A stretch of DNA of 64,000 bases. Source: Fennellomyces sp. T-0311 (Eukaryota > Mucoromycota > Mucoromycetes > Mucorales > Lichtheimiaceae). Both the position numbers and the translations under genes were made by a program. The stretch covers positions 1,240,001 through 1,304,000 of the forward strand of contig JALLLT010000002.1 in assembly GCA_025266875.1 (NCBI GenBank), given 5' to 3'. This document shows, one piece after another, positions 1 to 10,779 of the stretch. The stretch's first letter is position 1. Every line of letters starts with the position of its first letter. Below the pieces are notes generated by a model. That model worked only from the letters and a program-made list of their open reading frames with translations. It made no database searches and had not been told where the DNA came from.

Positions 1-1826
1 TAAAGGACTGCACACATTAAGCTATCACAAAAGACAGCATCAGTACGCCTACCTGCCATGCAGATGGGTACTTAGCTGTAGTGTTAATCTCTATGGGTAT
101 TGTAGTTCTCAGGTGTACGCCAGTGGTCTAACAGGTCGTCACTCAACATCAAGCGATATTGATATATTGTGGTACCTCCTTTTGAAACTTTAGTTATGTG
201 AACTTGATAGTGGTAATAGCGGACAAACTAAACACTCACAGGGGCCATCTTACCCCCAAATACTTGAGAAATATCTGCATATTAGGCAAGTATGCGCCTT
301 ATTTGTGGGGACTAAAAAAGACTGGAGAATTTAAATCGATATTGAAAGCGGCTTCGCTTATTCTTTCATACCGTTTTTACTTTTAATGTACGCAGTAGTA
401 GTGCTCCTTGAAGTAGTACATTTTTCATGAACATAAAAGGGCGATCTCGGTTACGTATGATCTCTGGTTCACTAGGTGTGAGACTTATGATACATATTAC
501 ATACTTATCTAATAACTGTATGTGTTCAATGAACCAATAAAAAAGTGTGAATAAGCCCTTAATTATTTTTTTTTCATTTTGTATTGTATTGTTTGTTTTT
601 ATTATTAGTGCCCTTTTATTATACGCATTTGGTACAGGCATATACTATATTCAGAAACTGAAACTTCTCGTTCTAGGAATAGGAACGATCCTTTGTCGTA
701 CGAACAGTATCGATATCCGGCAGGACCCAAGTCGAGAAGTGAAATCTTAACCTCTTTTTATACGATTCAGAATACTTCGCTGGTGAATCTCATGTATGGC
801 GGAATTAACCACTGTGCACTTTTGAAAACTTTAAAATTTTAGTATATGGTGACGCAATGAGAAAAATATGTATGTGTGCAGCTTTGTGCTTATATCGATT
901 CCGGTTGAAAAGTGAATGATCGCCCACGCGAAAAAAAATCATTTCAGTTATTAGCTTTTGGGTATGTAGCACTGTATACATGAAACTAGCTAACCAAAAG
1001 TGAGCCTGGGTAATTACAAATGGGTATGTGCATTGCGGATAATTACATTTTTCCGTGCTAAGCACTAAAGCGATTGTACGATGGTCAGTGGCATTTTACC
1101 AATTGTCCTATACTGTTCAGGTGCTTTTCTCAAGAAATTATTATTACTAATGGAAAGGTGATTGCCATGCACAGGTTCACTTTAATACAATTTTATAAAA
1201 GTACTTGTATTCTTTATCATGCTTATTTTTGACGTCGAAAGTCAGTGTAGGTATCTTAGTCACTGAGAATTTGCATGCCGCCCCGCTGACATAAAGGCAG
1301 TTGAAGCGTGGGGTTCTTTTTATAATATACAAATGTGTAACCGTCTCTCAGTTTTCTTTCCCTCGATCACAGCAACCCTCAGTTCGTCTCGGAGAACACG
1401 TTGATTCTCAAGATACTATTAGAAAATTTAACTTCTAAGGCAACTCTAACCGAAACCGAAAAACATTTCGGTATATATAGGGTATCTTTTCAACAGCGAT
1501 TTGATTGTCAGTATACTTTATTTGGAAACAAGAAGTTTTTAGGCTTGGAATGGAAGCAGTCTTCTGTTTTACTAGAGACTTTTACATGTAACATAGCTGC
1601 AATGATGGCAGTTACACAATGCAAAATATTTGATATATGACATTGGTTTGTTAAGCAAAAGTAGCATGCGTACTAGTTCAGAGGTTCAATAGCAGAAGTT
1701 GCGCAAAATAAAAAGAAAAAAGCGTACTTAAAGCAGAAGCACAAATTAGAAAGGAAAAGCTCAAGCTAGTTACACTATTATTAAAAGCCATGACCTTCAT
1801 TGCGTCGCCCATTTTTCAGTTCCATT
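1..1826. other. AT-rich stretch with no recognisable gene
   Basis: Only short ORFs without family resemblance or coding-like composition are present on either strand. I see no tRNA, array or long repeat here. Confidence 0.6.
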
Positions 1827-2078
1827 TTACGGATCTTGTCGATTGAGAATACCGCCGCGCAGACGAAGCACCAAAAACAAAGCAGAATCAGCAGCAATAC
1901 TGTAATCTTTGAGAGTATGGCCTTCTTCCAATTGCTGGCCTCCAAAAAGTAAGCGCTGTTCGGACATTGGCACGCCATCCGTATCTTGGATCTTGTACTT
2001 GACACTTTCGATACTATCTGTAGGGTCTACATCCAACGTGGTTACCTTTCCAGCGAGGGATTTGACAAAAACTTGCAT
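1827..2078 (-). CDS. Divergent single-unit ubiquitin with 7-residue C-terminal tail
   Basis: Single-exon 83-residue protein. Residues 1-76 align without gaps to ubiquitin: it starts [11 protein letters not shown] and ends LRLRGG, so the beta-grasp fold and the conjugation-competent diGly are kept. Arg72, the residue by which the ubiquitin E1 discriminates against NEDD8, is present. Lysines 6, 11, 27 and 29 are present. Position 48 is Gln, 63 is Ala and 33 is Thr, so the K48 (proteasomal) and K63 (signalling) linkage sites are missing. Ile44 of the hydrophobic patch is Leu. After Gly76 comes ILNRQDP and a stop, which a deubiquitinase would have to remove before conjugation. It stands alone, neither a polyubiquitin repeat nor a fusion to a ribosomal protein. 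It may be a specialised modifier or a diverging duplicate. A missed intron right after GG (the codons read GGT ATT, giving a GT) cannot be excluded. Confidence 0.75.
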   Translation of the reverse strand: MQVFVKSLAGKVTTLDVDPTDSIESVKYKIQDTDGVPMSEQRLLFGGQQLEEGHTLKDYSIAADSALFLVLRLRGGILNRQDP

Positions 2079-5000
2079 TGTTGTATAAAGAAGAAAAAGA
2101 GAGACACGTAGACCGCTGTGTTAAAAAAGTGTATGACTATATTATGCTACTTCATGGTTAATGTACGGCCACCATCACTGTTTCAAATTATGCATGCTGA
2201 ATTTTTTATCATAGAGGCAAGCGGTGGGAGTCAGCAAGAGGGGATAAATATCACTTTCTGTTACTCCCTGTAAATGCTTTTTGCGAATTTCTCCTTTGAT
2301 TTCTGAAAGCGGCAGGGAGAAATGTATTGATCTTTTTTGCATATTCGTTTATATAAGCGCTTATTTACCATTGGCGTGGTGCTACAAGTTCTTCGATTAG
2401 TAAACAGAGTAAATGTGTGTATGGATCGATATTAATGACATGTAGGTGCCACAGTCATTAAGCGCATAACGTAAGACCGCTTTTGACAGGATTGGTAAAT
2501 GATGGACGGAGACACTTTCGTATGGGCTGAATCTGGATCTCCATTTATCATATCATCGCAAAGCGGTTGCGTATTACGTAAAAGCAAATGCCTATTGCTC
2601 ACTACATACCATTAAGGTTATGTGAATCTTTTTGGCAACAACAATATCAGCTACCATATGCAGGTGCAACTTCATTATTACAGATTTTTATATGTTGCTG
2701 TTGACAAGCAGTATCTACTAGCAGGAAAGTATAATTTTAAAACACTGGCATATAGGAAGCTTTTCATGATGACATATAAATATAGCGTCAGATAAATGGT
2801 ACTTGTAAGCAGCAAGTAAAATGACCGCCGACATTTTTTTGGATGGGAAGAGCGCGGAGAAGATGTGTCAAATCCTGAACTTTATTAATGATTACTTTAT
2901 TCACGATAAAGGCTGCTGGATCTCTCGCTGCTTTTTATCAAGTCCGATGCTGACTATTTTCCCCAGCTATTGGTTGACAGCCCATCAGCTCAACAAACAA
3001 ATTGCTTGTCAGAATTGTTTTTGTTGAACAAGAAAAAACATTGAGCTACGTAATGATCAGCGAAATAGGAATCGGACTTTAGGCCGAGCCAAAACTAGTT
3101 CTCGGGCTTTAACTAAAACGGCATAGCTCACTTTACCGGAAACTTTCACAAAAGCCTTCCATAATAAAATGTGCGTCAGAGGGAGAGAACAGGGAAAAAG
3201 ATGCCTTTTTTTTCCGCGTATATAACAAGTAATAGGATCAGTCTTCATCTGGATATGTCAGTCCAAAAATACCTCAGTTAGACACGCACATAAGATGACA
3301 AAATTTTAATTTGTACTCTCTTTCGTTTCCATTGATCGAATTGTTGGGGTCAAGTTCAATACGTTTACTCCCCTTCTTGGGAGGAGCGCGTGTCTTCCCT
3401 CTTCTTTACACACTTACGTATTGCAAATCAACTTTAGGTTACCATGACTATTGTTACTTTATCGAAAACAAATATAGGTTACTGGTGTGGGGAAGTTCGG
3501 TCTTGTCGCTCTCTCTCTCACTGTCCTTGTGTCATATAAGACTTCTTTATATATACATAGGTGAGATAAAGTTTCTTTTTTATCATTCTTTTTTTTCTGT
3601 GTGTGAACAATCATTGTCCACGATTACATTTTGGGCTTAACCAACATAACTATCCTTTCTATCATATACTGATCAAACCGGTTGTGCCCGATCAGCCAAC
3701 CGAAACGAAAGAAAAAAAAAGTAAGCTTAGGTGTCAGGTGCAAGGTCATGGCTTACTCATCAAAGTAAGGGACCACAAAACTAACGAAAAAAGATCATCC
3801 AATCTTTTTTCTTGAAAACCTGTTTTCCCATATCATATCGATTGGAAAAAAAATATGTCTGTACCTCCCAAACCTGGTTACATGAGATAGAGTAAGCTGC
3901 TTTTATCCCATTTTTTTCTCTCAAGAGCGTGTACCAGAGTTTTGGAATCACTACTTTCACACATTCAACAGCACATGTGAAATCATTGCTGCTATGAGTA
4001 ATAATGCACTGATCATCCTTTTGTCTCCCACCATTAAAAAAACACACAGGCCCACGCATTTCGTAGCACTTTTCGCACATGGTTTTTTTTATAATATAAA
4101 ATACAAAATGGGTGACCTTAAATGCGTTTAATAGTAATGTGCATATACATAAAAAAAAGGTTCTCAGAATTTCCGACTTTACGTCAAAAAAGTGACATTT
4201 GGATTATTAATTAGAACATGTTTAATGTTTCTCATAAACGTCATAAAAAGGAAGAAAATCACTAAAGAGACCTGTCGCAGTATAGGCAGGTGCGTATAAT
4301 CTTCTTGACGGACGTTTGACAGCTAAGCCTCGCGATAGCAATGCCATATACAGTATCGTTTGGGCGCACAACGCTAAAGTAAGCCCAGCTATCTATATTT
4401 GCATTAAAGAGCTCGTACGTTGTTGGACAACTTTGGGGAAGTTGTACGCACATATACAGATACGTGCCAAATATATTAGTATCCTTATCCCAGCGTTCGT
4501 TCGGTGTCAAGGTTTGTCGTGAATATTATTTGCAAAGTTATCAAGGAAAAAGAGAGGGTCAATAGGGATCAGTGGATACTAATTAACAATGGACTACCAT
4601 ATACGATTTTTTTTAAAAAAATCTGTTTGATGGACATATGCCACGCACTTTCAGCTGATAACAGAAAAAATAGACAGTTCGTACCACGTATTTCTAATAA
4701 CCTACAGTACTACAATTCACTGATGAAAGTAGACAGCGATCTTCATCGTGCATATAGTGACCAATGTATACATAGATGTGTTGATATCTTTCTAATAATC
4801 GCAAAGATATGCCATAACAGTGTACCCTTATCATGACATGACGTTTCCCTTTTGTTCTCTCCCCGACCATCTCCCCCCCCCATGTCTTATGCTCTCAGGA
4901 GGAGGTACAAAAGAGTAAGTTTAGTAGCCCCGCCTTGCTTGAAAAGCCGCGGTAGTAATCGACCGACTGAGAAAACGGGTGAATTCTAAAGCAAATCACC

Positions 5001-6467
5001 CACAAGGCCCATTAGAACAATGCCCGATTGGCGTCCCGCTGACGGGTTCGACCATATCGTGGAAAAGTCGATGATTGGCATCAGTGATTTCGAAAGAGCA
5101 ATAATCTGTTGCACAAGATCCCGGGGATGGTTACAGAAGATGTGGGTATGGATTGCGCACTATTTTTTTTCTCTCACTCTCTCACACAGAAAAACGATAT
5201 TCTTTTCGGGGGAAGAAAGGAGAAAAAAGCTAACGTAAACCAAAACACTCAAGTTAAACCTTAGCATATCTGCCCTGAAGATAAGACCCCGATCTTCTTT
5301 GTTTTCTCTTTTACCCCACGTCATTATACTTATCCAGGTATCTGGATACGAAGGGTTGTAAAGCAATAAAATTTCCGGCGTCCTGACTTTTTTTTTCAAC
5401 AGGGCATTACATAATATATCATTAACATATCCATACAAAGCTGTCATATTCAGGATAATAGGACTGCTTGTTGCGAAAGGAAAGTTTGACAAGGGAAAAG
5501 AAAGTTAAGCGATAGGCACGTTCTGGGTGTCCATATCGAGCGTAACATATTAATCGTATCGCTTTCCCTTTTACCAATCAAGCACATAGAGCAAACAAGC
5601 TCAGCGAGAAATAAGAATAATGGGTGTGTACGTGTGTACTTGTAAGAAGAGAAGGAGATTGCGCAACATTACTATTTCTGGTCAGTTTGCCTAACATTGA
5701 AAAAAAGAAGAAACGTACGTGGCGTTTTTTTTCTTTGCTGCAATTAATGTATGTCAAACGCCCGCGCGCAGTTCACCCGGACGGGAAACCAAGACGAGAG
5801 CGGGGGGAGGGAAAGATCATTTGATTATTGCTCTCGTGGTAAGTTGCTTCACCACGATTCCCAAAGAGGCCAGCTTGGCCAAAAACGGGATCTGCTCAGA
5901 TGGTCAAAGCGTTCACCTCCGACGGCCAGATAGCAGGTTCTCACTGATCCCCCAACATTTTTGCGTTTCGAATATTTTCCCGCAAACTGACACCCATCGA
6001 ATAACGCTCTGCTTTCTCCAAGGGACAAGGGCATGGCAGCCGCCAACGTCGAACGCGGCCGAGGAAAAGTTCAAGGGACTCTAGCTTTTTGGCGAAAAAG
6101 GGCGGGCGCGCGAACTTGATCACTCATATGATCCATATGTCACTTTCGGGTTTTCATCGATGGGTCACGCGTTGCACAGGTGGCTTTGTCATATAAAGGG
6201 CTCTAACCTTCTCGTCGTATTCTCTTTGGAAACCGCTTTTTCTTCTTTCTTGGACATATATACACACGCTCTGTCTTCTCCCCACTCTCACCCGTCGAGC
6301 CAATCGATGCGATAGAAACAACAGGGCTCCACATAGCCAATAAGCTTTACTACTGCGATATATATAAAAAAGAACCCCCAAGCTCTCAGCTCCTGCCAAA
6401 AAAAAGCAACGCTATACGCTATTATTCCTATTGACAGGTCCCGGCCCCCTTCTCCTTTTTCTTAACA
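2079..6467. other. Long intergenic region without supported gene
   Basis: About 4.4 kb of AT-rich sequence. ORFs up to about 120 codons occur on both strands, but none resembles a known family and none shows consistent splice structure. A CT-rich run lies near 3509-3530, and homopolymer runs are frequent. The last 400 bases are richer in GC and pyrimidine tracts and probably hold the promoter of the homeobox gene. Confidence 0.5.
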
Positions 6468-7616
6468 ATGTCGAACTATACAGCAACATCGCCAACCTCG
6501 AGGGTAAGCTCCTATGCAACGTGACAGTTATGGGGTGCTGACGGCGAGAGTTCTATAGTCGCGCGTCTTCAGCCCAGTGATTCTCTTCCATGACCATCAG
6601 TTTGTCAAGGATGGCAGTGGCGGTCTCGAGCACATTCACATTCCATACGGTGATCCCCATTACGGGCGGTACATTGAAACGCACAAGAAGCGGATTCACC
6701 TCATGCTTGAGCACAACGAACGGTTTTGGACAGATATTCGAGGTAACAACTCGGCTGTCTAGTGCTAGTACAGTCTGCAGGTGTCTGATCTGGTGTATGA
6801 CAGAATATACCGAAACACAGGCGTCTCCGATAGGCTCTGTGGCATCGTCGCCTACCCCGCCCTTGTATTCACATGATGAATTATCACCGCGCAGGTATCG
6901 ACCCTACTTCACACCACGACGCACGTCAACGGCCACCCAGCATACCGCCACCGCAGGCTCGGTGGTGGGCGAAGACTCGATATCCGTCTCGTCGTCGTCG
7001 TCGTCAGCACCGGCATCCCCTCACTCGTCATCCATGATGATGATGGACGCTCCCTCCTCCACGCAACCGTCTCTCCATAACCACCATCACCATCAGCACC
7101 ACCGAAAAGCCCAGCAACCGCCGCCCTTGCAACCATCACCTAGCAACGGCAACAGCACGCTTGTGAAAAGGAGACGTGGCAATCTGCCCAAGGCAGTTAC
7201 GGCGATATTGCGAGAATGGCTATCAAGGCACAAAAAGCACCCGTATCCTACCGAGGACGAGAAAGCAGCGCTTGCACGACAGACAAATCTCACGCTCAAC
7301 CAGATCAGTAATTGGTTTATCAATGCCCGACGTCGAATTCTGCAGCCGATGCTGCAAAAGGAGCGGCAGGCGCGAATGCTGGGCGAAGACGAGGACCACG
7401 GAACCTTGGACATCCTGCCCTATGCTGCTGGAGGTAAAAATTGCCCTTTATAGAAGCATGCAAAACAGCCAACTGACAAACACCCTAGACGAGTCATCTA
7501 GCCGCCGTGGCCGTAAACGGTCTAGCTCGTCATCGCTGGACGTGTCTCTCAAATACGCACATGCCGGCGCAGTGAAGCGACGCACTGGCCATCATCCAGC
7601 GCTACGGCGAAGATAA
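6468..7616 (+). CDS. TALE-class (KN-type) homeobox transcription factor
   Basis: Encodes a homeodomain protein expected to bind DNA in the nucleus. The homeodomain lies at about 7170-7355 and carries the TALE three-residue extension between helices 1 and 2 (around KKHPYPTEDEK) and the helix-3 motif WFINARRR. A basic KRRRG stretch precedes it. Upstream are Ser runs, Met runs and a His/Gln-rich stretch (7075-7115), typical of fungal regulators. I read exon 1 as 6468-6503, intron 6504-6558, then an exon opening SRVFSPVILFHDHQ. The next intron is ambiguous: donors at 6743 or 6669 can each be joined in phase to the homeobox frame, but the first gives an intron of only about 31 bases. A final intron at 7434-7488 leads to a Ser/Arg-rich C-terminus ending at 7616. 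Family assignment is firm; the N-terminal exon structure is not. Confidence 0.8.
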
Positions 7617-8448
7617 TCTCTTTCTATCTATTTTACCCTTTTATTTATATGACAGACTGGCCCCACTGTGACACATGCAGTCGCTATGAATAATTCATAC
7701 ATACCCCCCCATCATCACCGTTATCCCTGTATCATACTACTCCAGCGTCCTTTCCTTTCCGTTGCTCGACACACATGCCTATGTATCTCTGTATATTATT
7801 TTTTTAGAAAGAAAAAGGATAACTCATTCACCCAAACACAAATGATGGATCGTATGACGATGCACAGCATATACCACGTATCATTTGGGATGCCCTCCCC
7901 TTTCCCGGGCTTGTCAGACGGTGTGCAAGGTTGCCTTAAATGGCCGCTGCCTTTGCGCGAGGGATCAGCACAGGTTGATTGTAGCGCCACACAAATAATA
8001 TGGGATTTGCGTCCACACTCGCTCTTTCCGAAAGCGGCCGCACCCCAGCAGGCTTCCCACGATGGCTTGATAACTGGAGCACGGCAGCTGGGAGGGAGTC
8101 GATTTGAGCCTGTTACTTTTCCCCCTGGGCCCAGAAGCTGACACAACACGCAGCCAAGGGGGGTCCAGAATAACGCGAATGAGGGGCGGCTCTGGTGGGG
8201 GGATTGAAGCGCGTGCGTCAAATGCTGGTGGACGTCACACCACATCACGATGAAAGGGGCGCGAGGGGGCGAGCGAACAACCTTTTCCACAATTTTTCGG
8301 ACTCCCCTTTCAACCTACGATTCCCGTTTTCTGTCATCTGTCATCCGACATCATCTCTCGTTTCCTTCTAATCACTTTCAAACAAGTAAGACAACCTGGC
8401 GTGTTGTAAACAAAAACAGTGTCATCTCATTCCGTGTTTTACCCCAGC
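7617..8448. other. Intergenic region between homeobox and dynein light chain genes
   Basis: 832 bases. Long overlapping ORFs on both strands (7668-8141 plus, 7796-8290 minus) look like by-products of GC-richer sequence rather than genes: there is no family resemblance and no splice signals. A GACGTCAC element, which matches the CRE consensus, lies at about 8231-8238, upstream of the dynein light chain gene. Confidence 0.45.
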
Positions 8449-8843
8449 ATGTCGGACACAAAGGCAGTCATCAAGAGTGCAGATATGAGCGAAGAGATGC
8501 AGCAGGAGGCAATCGAATGCAGCACGCAGGCGCTCGAGAAGTTCAACATTGAAAAGGACATTGCTGCGCACATCAAGCGTGAGTTCGACAAAAAGTATGG
8601 TAGGTAGACAACAAACACGGTGAAATCTCGGACTGTGTTGCGTTAACTATGGAACGTGTGCGCGCGGCTTAGGTAACACCTGGCACTGTGTCGTGGGCCG
8701 CAACTTCGGCAGCTACGTAACCCACGGTAAGCAAAAACAAAACGGGAGAGAGGACCGTCATCTGATATCAAACTCCAGAGTCCAAGCACTTTATCTACTT
8801 TTATCACGGCCAAATCGCAATCTTGCTGTTCAAATCCGCTTAG
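8449..8843 (+). CDS. Dynein light chain LC8 (DYNLL family)
   Basis: Encodes an 89-residue protein, exactly the usual LC8 length. LC8 dimers bind short linear motifs in many partners, including the dynein intermediate chain, and act in cytoplasmic dynein transport. Exons are 8449-8599, 8673-8726 and 8779-8843, with all GT-AG borders in phase. The protein begins [19 protein letters not shown], and the central helix [18 protein letters not shown] matches the family closely. The strands [17 protein letters not shown] and [19 protein letters not shown] complete the fold, so the target-binding groove is intact. The start is fixed by this conserved N-terminus. I see nothing unusual. Confidence 0.95.
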
Positions 8844-9192
8844 AAAGTTAATCGTCGTCACACTCCCCCGAAACTAGTATTCTCTTTCGAAGGATCTCCT
8901 CCTTTCTTTTAGTTGGCATGAGCAAGAGCAGACATAAAAAAATAATAATATAAAAGCACAAACGTTGAAGCGAGCGTTACGCAAACTGGCCCTTGCACGA
9001 AACATATGCAGATTCTAGAATTGCAGGGCGAATTTATGAAACACCAAACAAGCACAACAGAAAGATCAACTTCTCGCGGGAAAAAAAATTTCATCGCCAG
9101 CAGCTTAGCACGGCCGAAAAGACATAAAAGCCGGAACGGACCGCGCAGGATCTGCGTTGTTTCAGTACTTCTTTCTTTCTGCATCACTCACA
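8844..9192. other. Intergenic region upstream of the AEC transporter
   Basis: 349 bases containing the 3' flank of the LC8 gene and the probable promoter of the transporter gene. No gene or repeat is visible. Confidence 0.5.
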
Positions 9193-10779
9193 ATGCTCCT
9201 TCTCATCATCTCGGCCATCCAGGTACGTCCATTGTGCGCTGCCATGACGACCCGTCCCCACTGTTACTAATTTCTGCTGCTAGGCCGTCCTGCAAGTCAT
9301 GGTCATTGTGTTCTTTGGCTTCTGCCTGACGAAATTAGGCTATTTCACCATGGACAAGCAAAAGGTAAACAGACTTCAATTGGATCACATTACCCTGCGT
9401 TACTCATGCCAATCACCGCTCTCAGTGGCTCTCCAAGGTGAACATGGTGTTCTTCACGCCCTGCCTGCTGTTCAGCAACATTGCATCGACTATCTCGATG
9501 GAGAAACTCTTGGCTTTCTGGCCAATCCCTGCCTTTTACATTGTTTTTGCCGCGACGTCGTACATACTCAGCCAATTGACTTCCCGGATGGTGGGGTTGA
9601 AGCGGGGCTACCGTCGGTTCGTCACGGCATGCGTGATGTTTAGCAATACCAACTCGTTGCCTATCGCTATCATCTCCAGCTTGGCAGTATCGGAAGCGGG
9701 AAAAATACTGTTTTGGGATGCCGACGACACGCAGGAATCAGTGGCAGCCAGGTAAATGTCCTTTAGAATTTCGAGAAAGGAAAAAGACTCGCTGTGTGTG
9801 TGTATGTGGCTGATAAATATGTTTGTGTTTTGATTTTCGCCATTCCAGAGGCATCTCGTACACTCTATTCTTTGCGATCTTTGGCAACCTGCTGCGCTGG
9901 TCTTACGGCTACAGCTTGCTGCGGAAGGATGAAAGTGTAGAGGAGGAAATCGTCGAATCAGATAGCGAAAGTGACACCCTTGACGAAGAACGTCTTTTAA
10001 TTCCCGGATACGGTGCCACTAACCAATTTGATCACGATGTTGAGCAAGCACGCCGCCAAGGAATGCCCGACCGCCAAGCTAGTTCATTGACATTGACTGC
10101 ACAGCCTACACCTGACATCCTCAAGCACGGCGATGAGAGCTCTAACCTTCTGTCGACCTTCCCTACGCTGCCGACAGACAAGAGTAACACGAATGGATCC
10201 TACAGGTCTCATGACAATCTGTTGGTTCGTGCAGCCAAACGCATTCACCGTTTCATGTCGCCTCCGTTGTACGCCGCATTTCTCGGTTTGGCCGTTGGTC
10301 TGACGCCGTTTAAACATATCATGTTCGACAATGATTCGTTCCTGTACCCTTGCTTTACCAAGGCCATTCAGGTCTGTGGTAAAGCCGCTGTTCCACTCAT
10401 TCTGACCTGTCTTGGCGCCCAGCTTACCATCATTGCTCAGTCGCAGCAACCTGCTTCGCCCGCCATGAAGGCGCCTGTGTTTACCGCCATCTTTGTCCGC
10501 ATGATTATGATGCCTTTTGTGGCTATTCCGATCGCCATCGCGTTTGTTGTCTATGGCTCGCAGTGGTCCCTGCTCGCGACCGATCCGGTCTTTATCACCA
10601 TGATGATCGTTCTCGGCTGCACTCCGACCGCCATTAATTTGGTCCAGATCACCCAAGTAAACGGCCTGTACGAAGAAGAGATGTTGCGCATGCTGTTCTG
10701 GAGCTACGGCGTTGTCTGCGTACCTGTTTGCACTGTGCTGGTGTTTGTGGCGCTCAGCATTGTCGACAAGCTTGTCTAA
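9193..10779 (+). CDS. Auxin efflux carrier (AEC) family membrane transporter
   Basis: Encodes about 455 residues of a PIN-like/AEC transporter, a multi-spanning protein of the plasma membrane or ER whose fungal substrates are mostly unknown. Exons are 9193-9222, 9284-9364, 9426-9751 and 9849-10779, all in phase. The N-terminal half has several hydrophobic helices, including a motif FFTPCLLFSNIAS and the stretch FSNTNSLPIAIISSL that recurs in this family. A long acidic cytosolic loop follows (about 9930-10240, rich in Glu, Asp and Ser), then a second membrane bundle that includes GLTPFKHIMF and ends near the stop with VFVALSIVDKLV. The two-bundle layout with a variable hydrophilic loop matches the family. 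The long minus-strand ORF at 10084-10791 is a shadow of this exon. Confidence 0.9.

Noticed and set aside
4504..4836. ORF of 110 codons in the left AT-rich region
   Set aside because: No resemblance, no promoter or splice context; expected by chance over several kilobases.
5035..5060. GGTTCGAC motif resembling a tRNA B box
   Set aside because: No A box or cloverleaf at the right distance upstream.
5885..5950. tRNA-like stretch (GCTCAGATGGTCAAAGCG followed by GGTTCTCAC)
   Set aside because: The B box does not fit GGTTCRANYCC and no complete acceptor or anticodon stem can be drawn.
7796..8290. Minus-strand ORF of 164 codons, with an overlapping plus-strand ORF of 157 codons (7668-8141)
   Set aside because: Mutually overlapping, no family resemblance, no splice structure, located in the promoter region of the LC8 gene.
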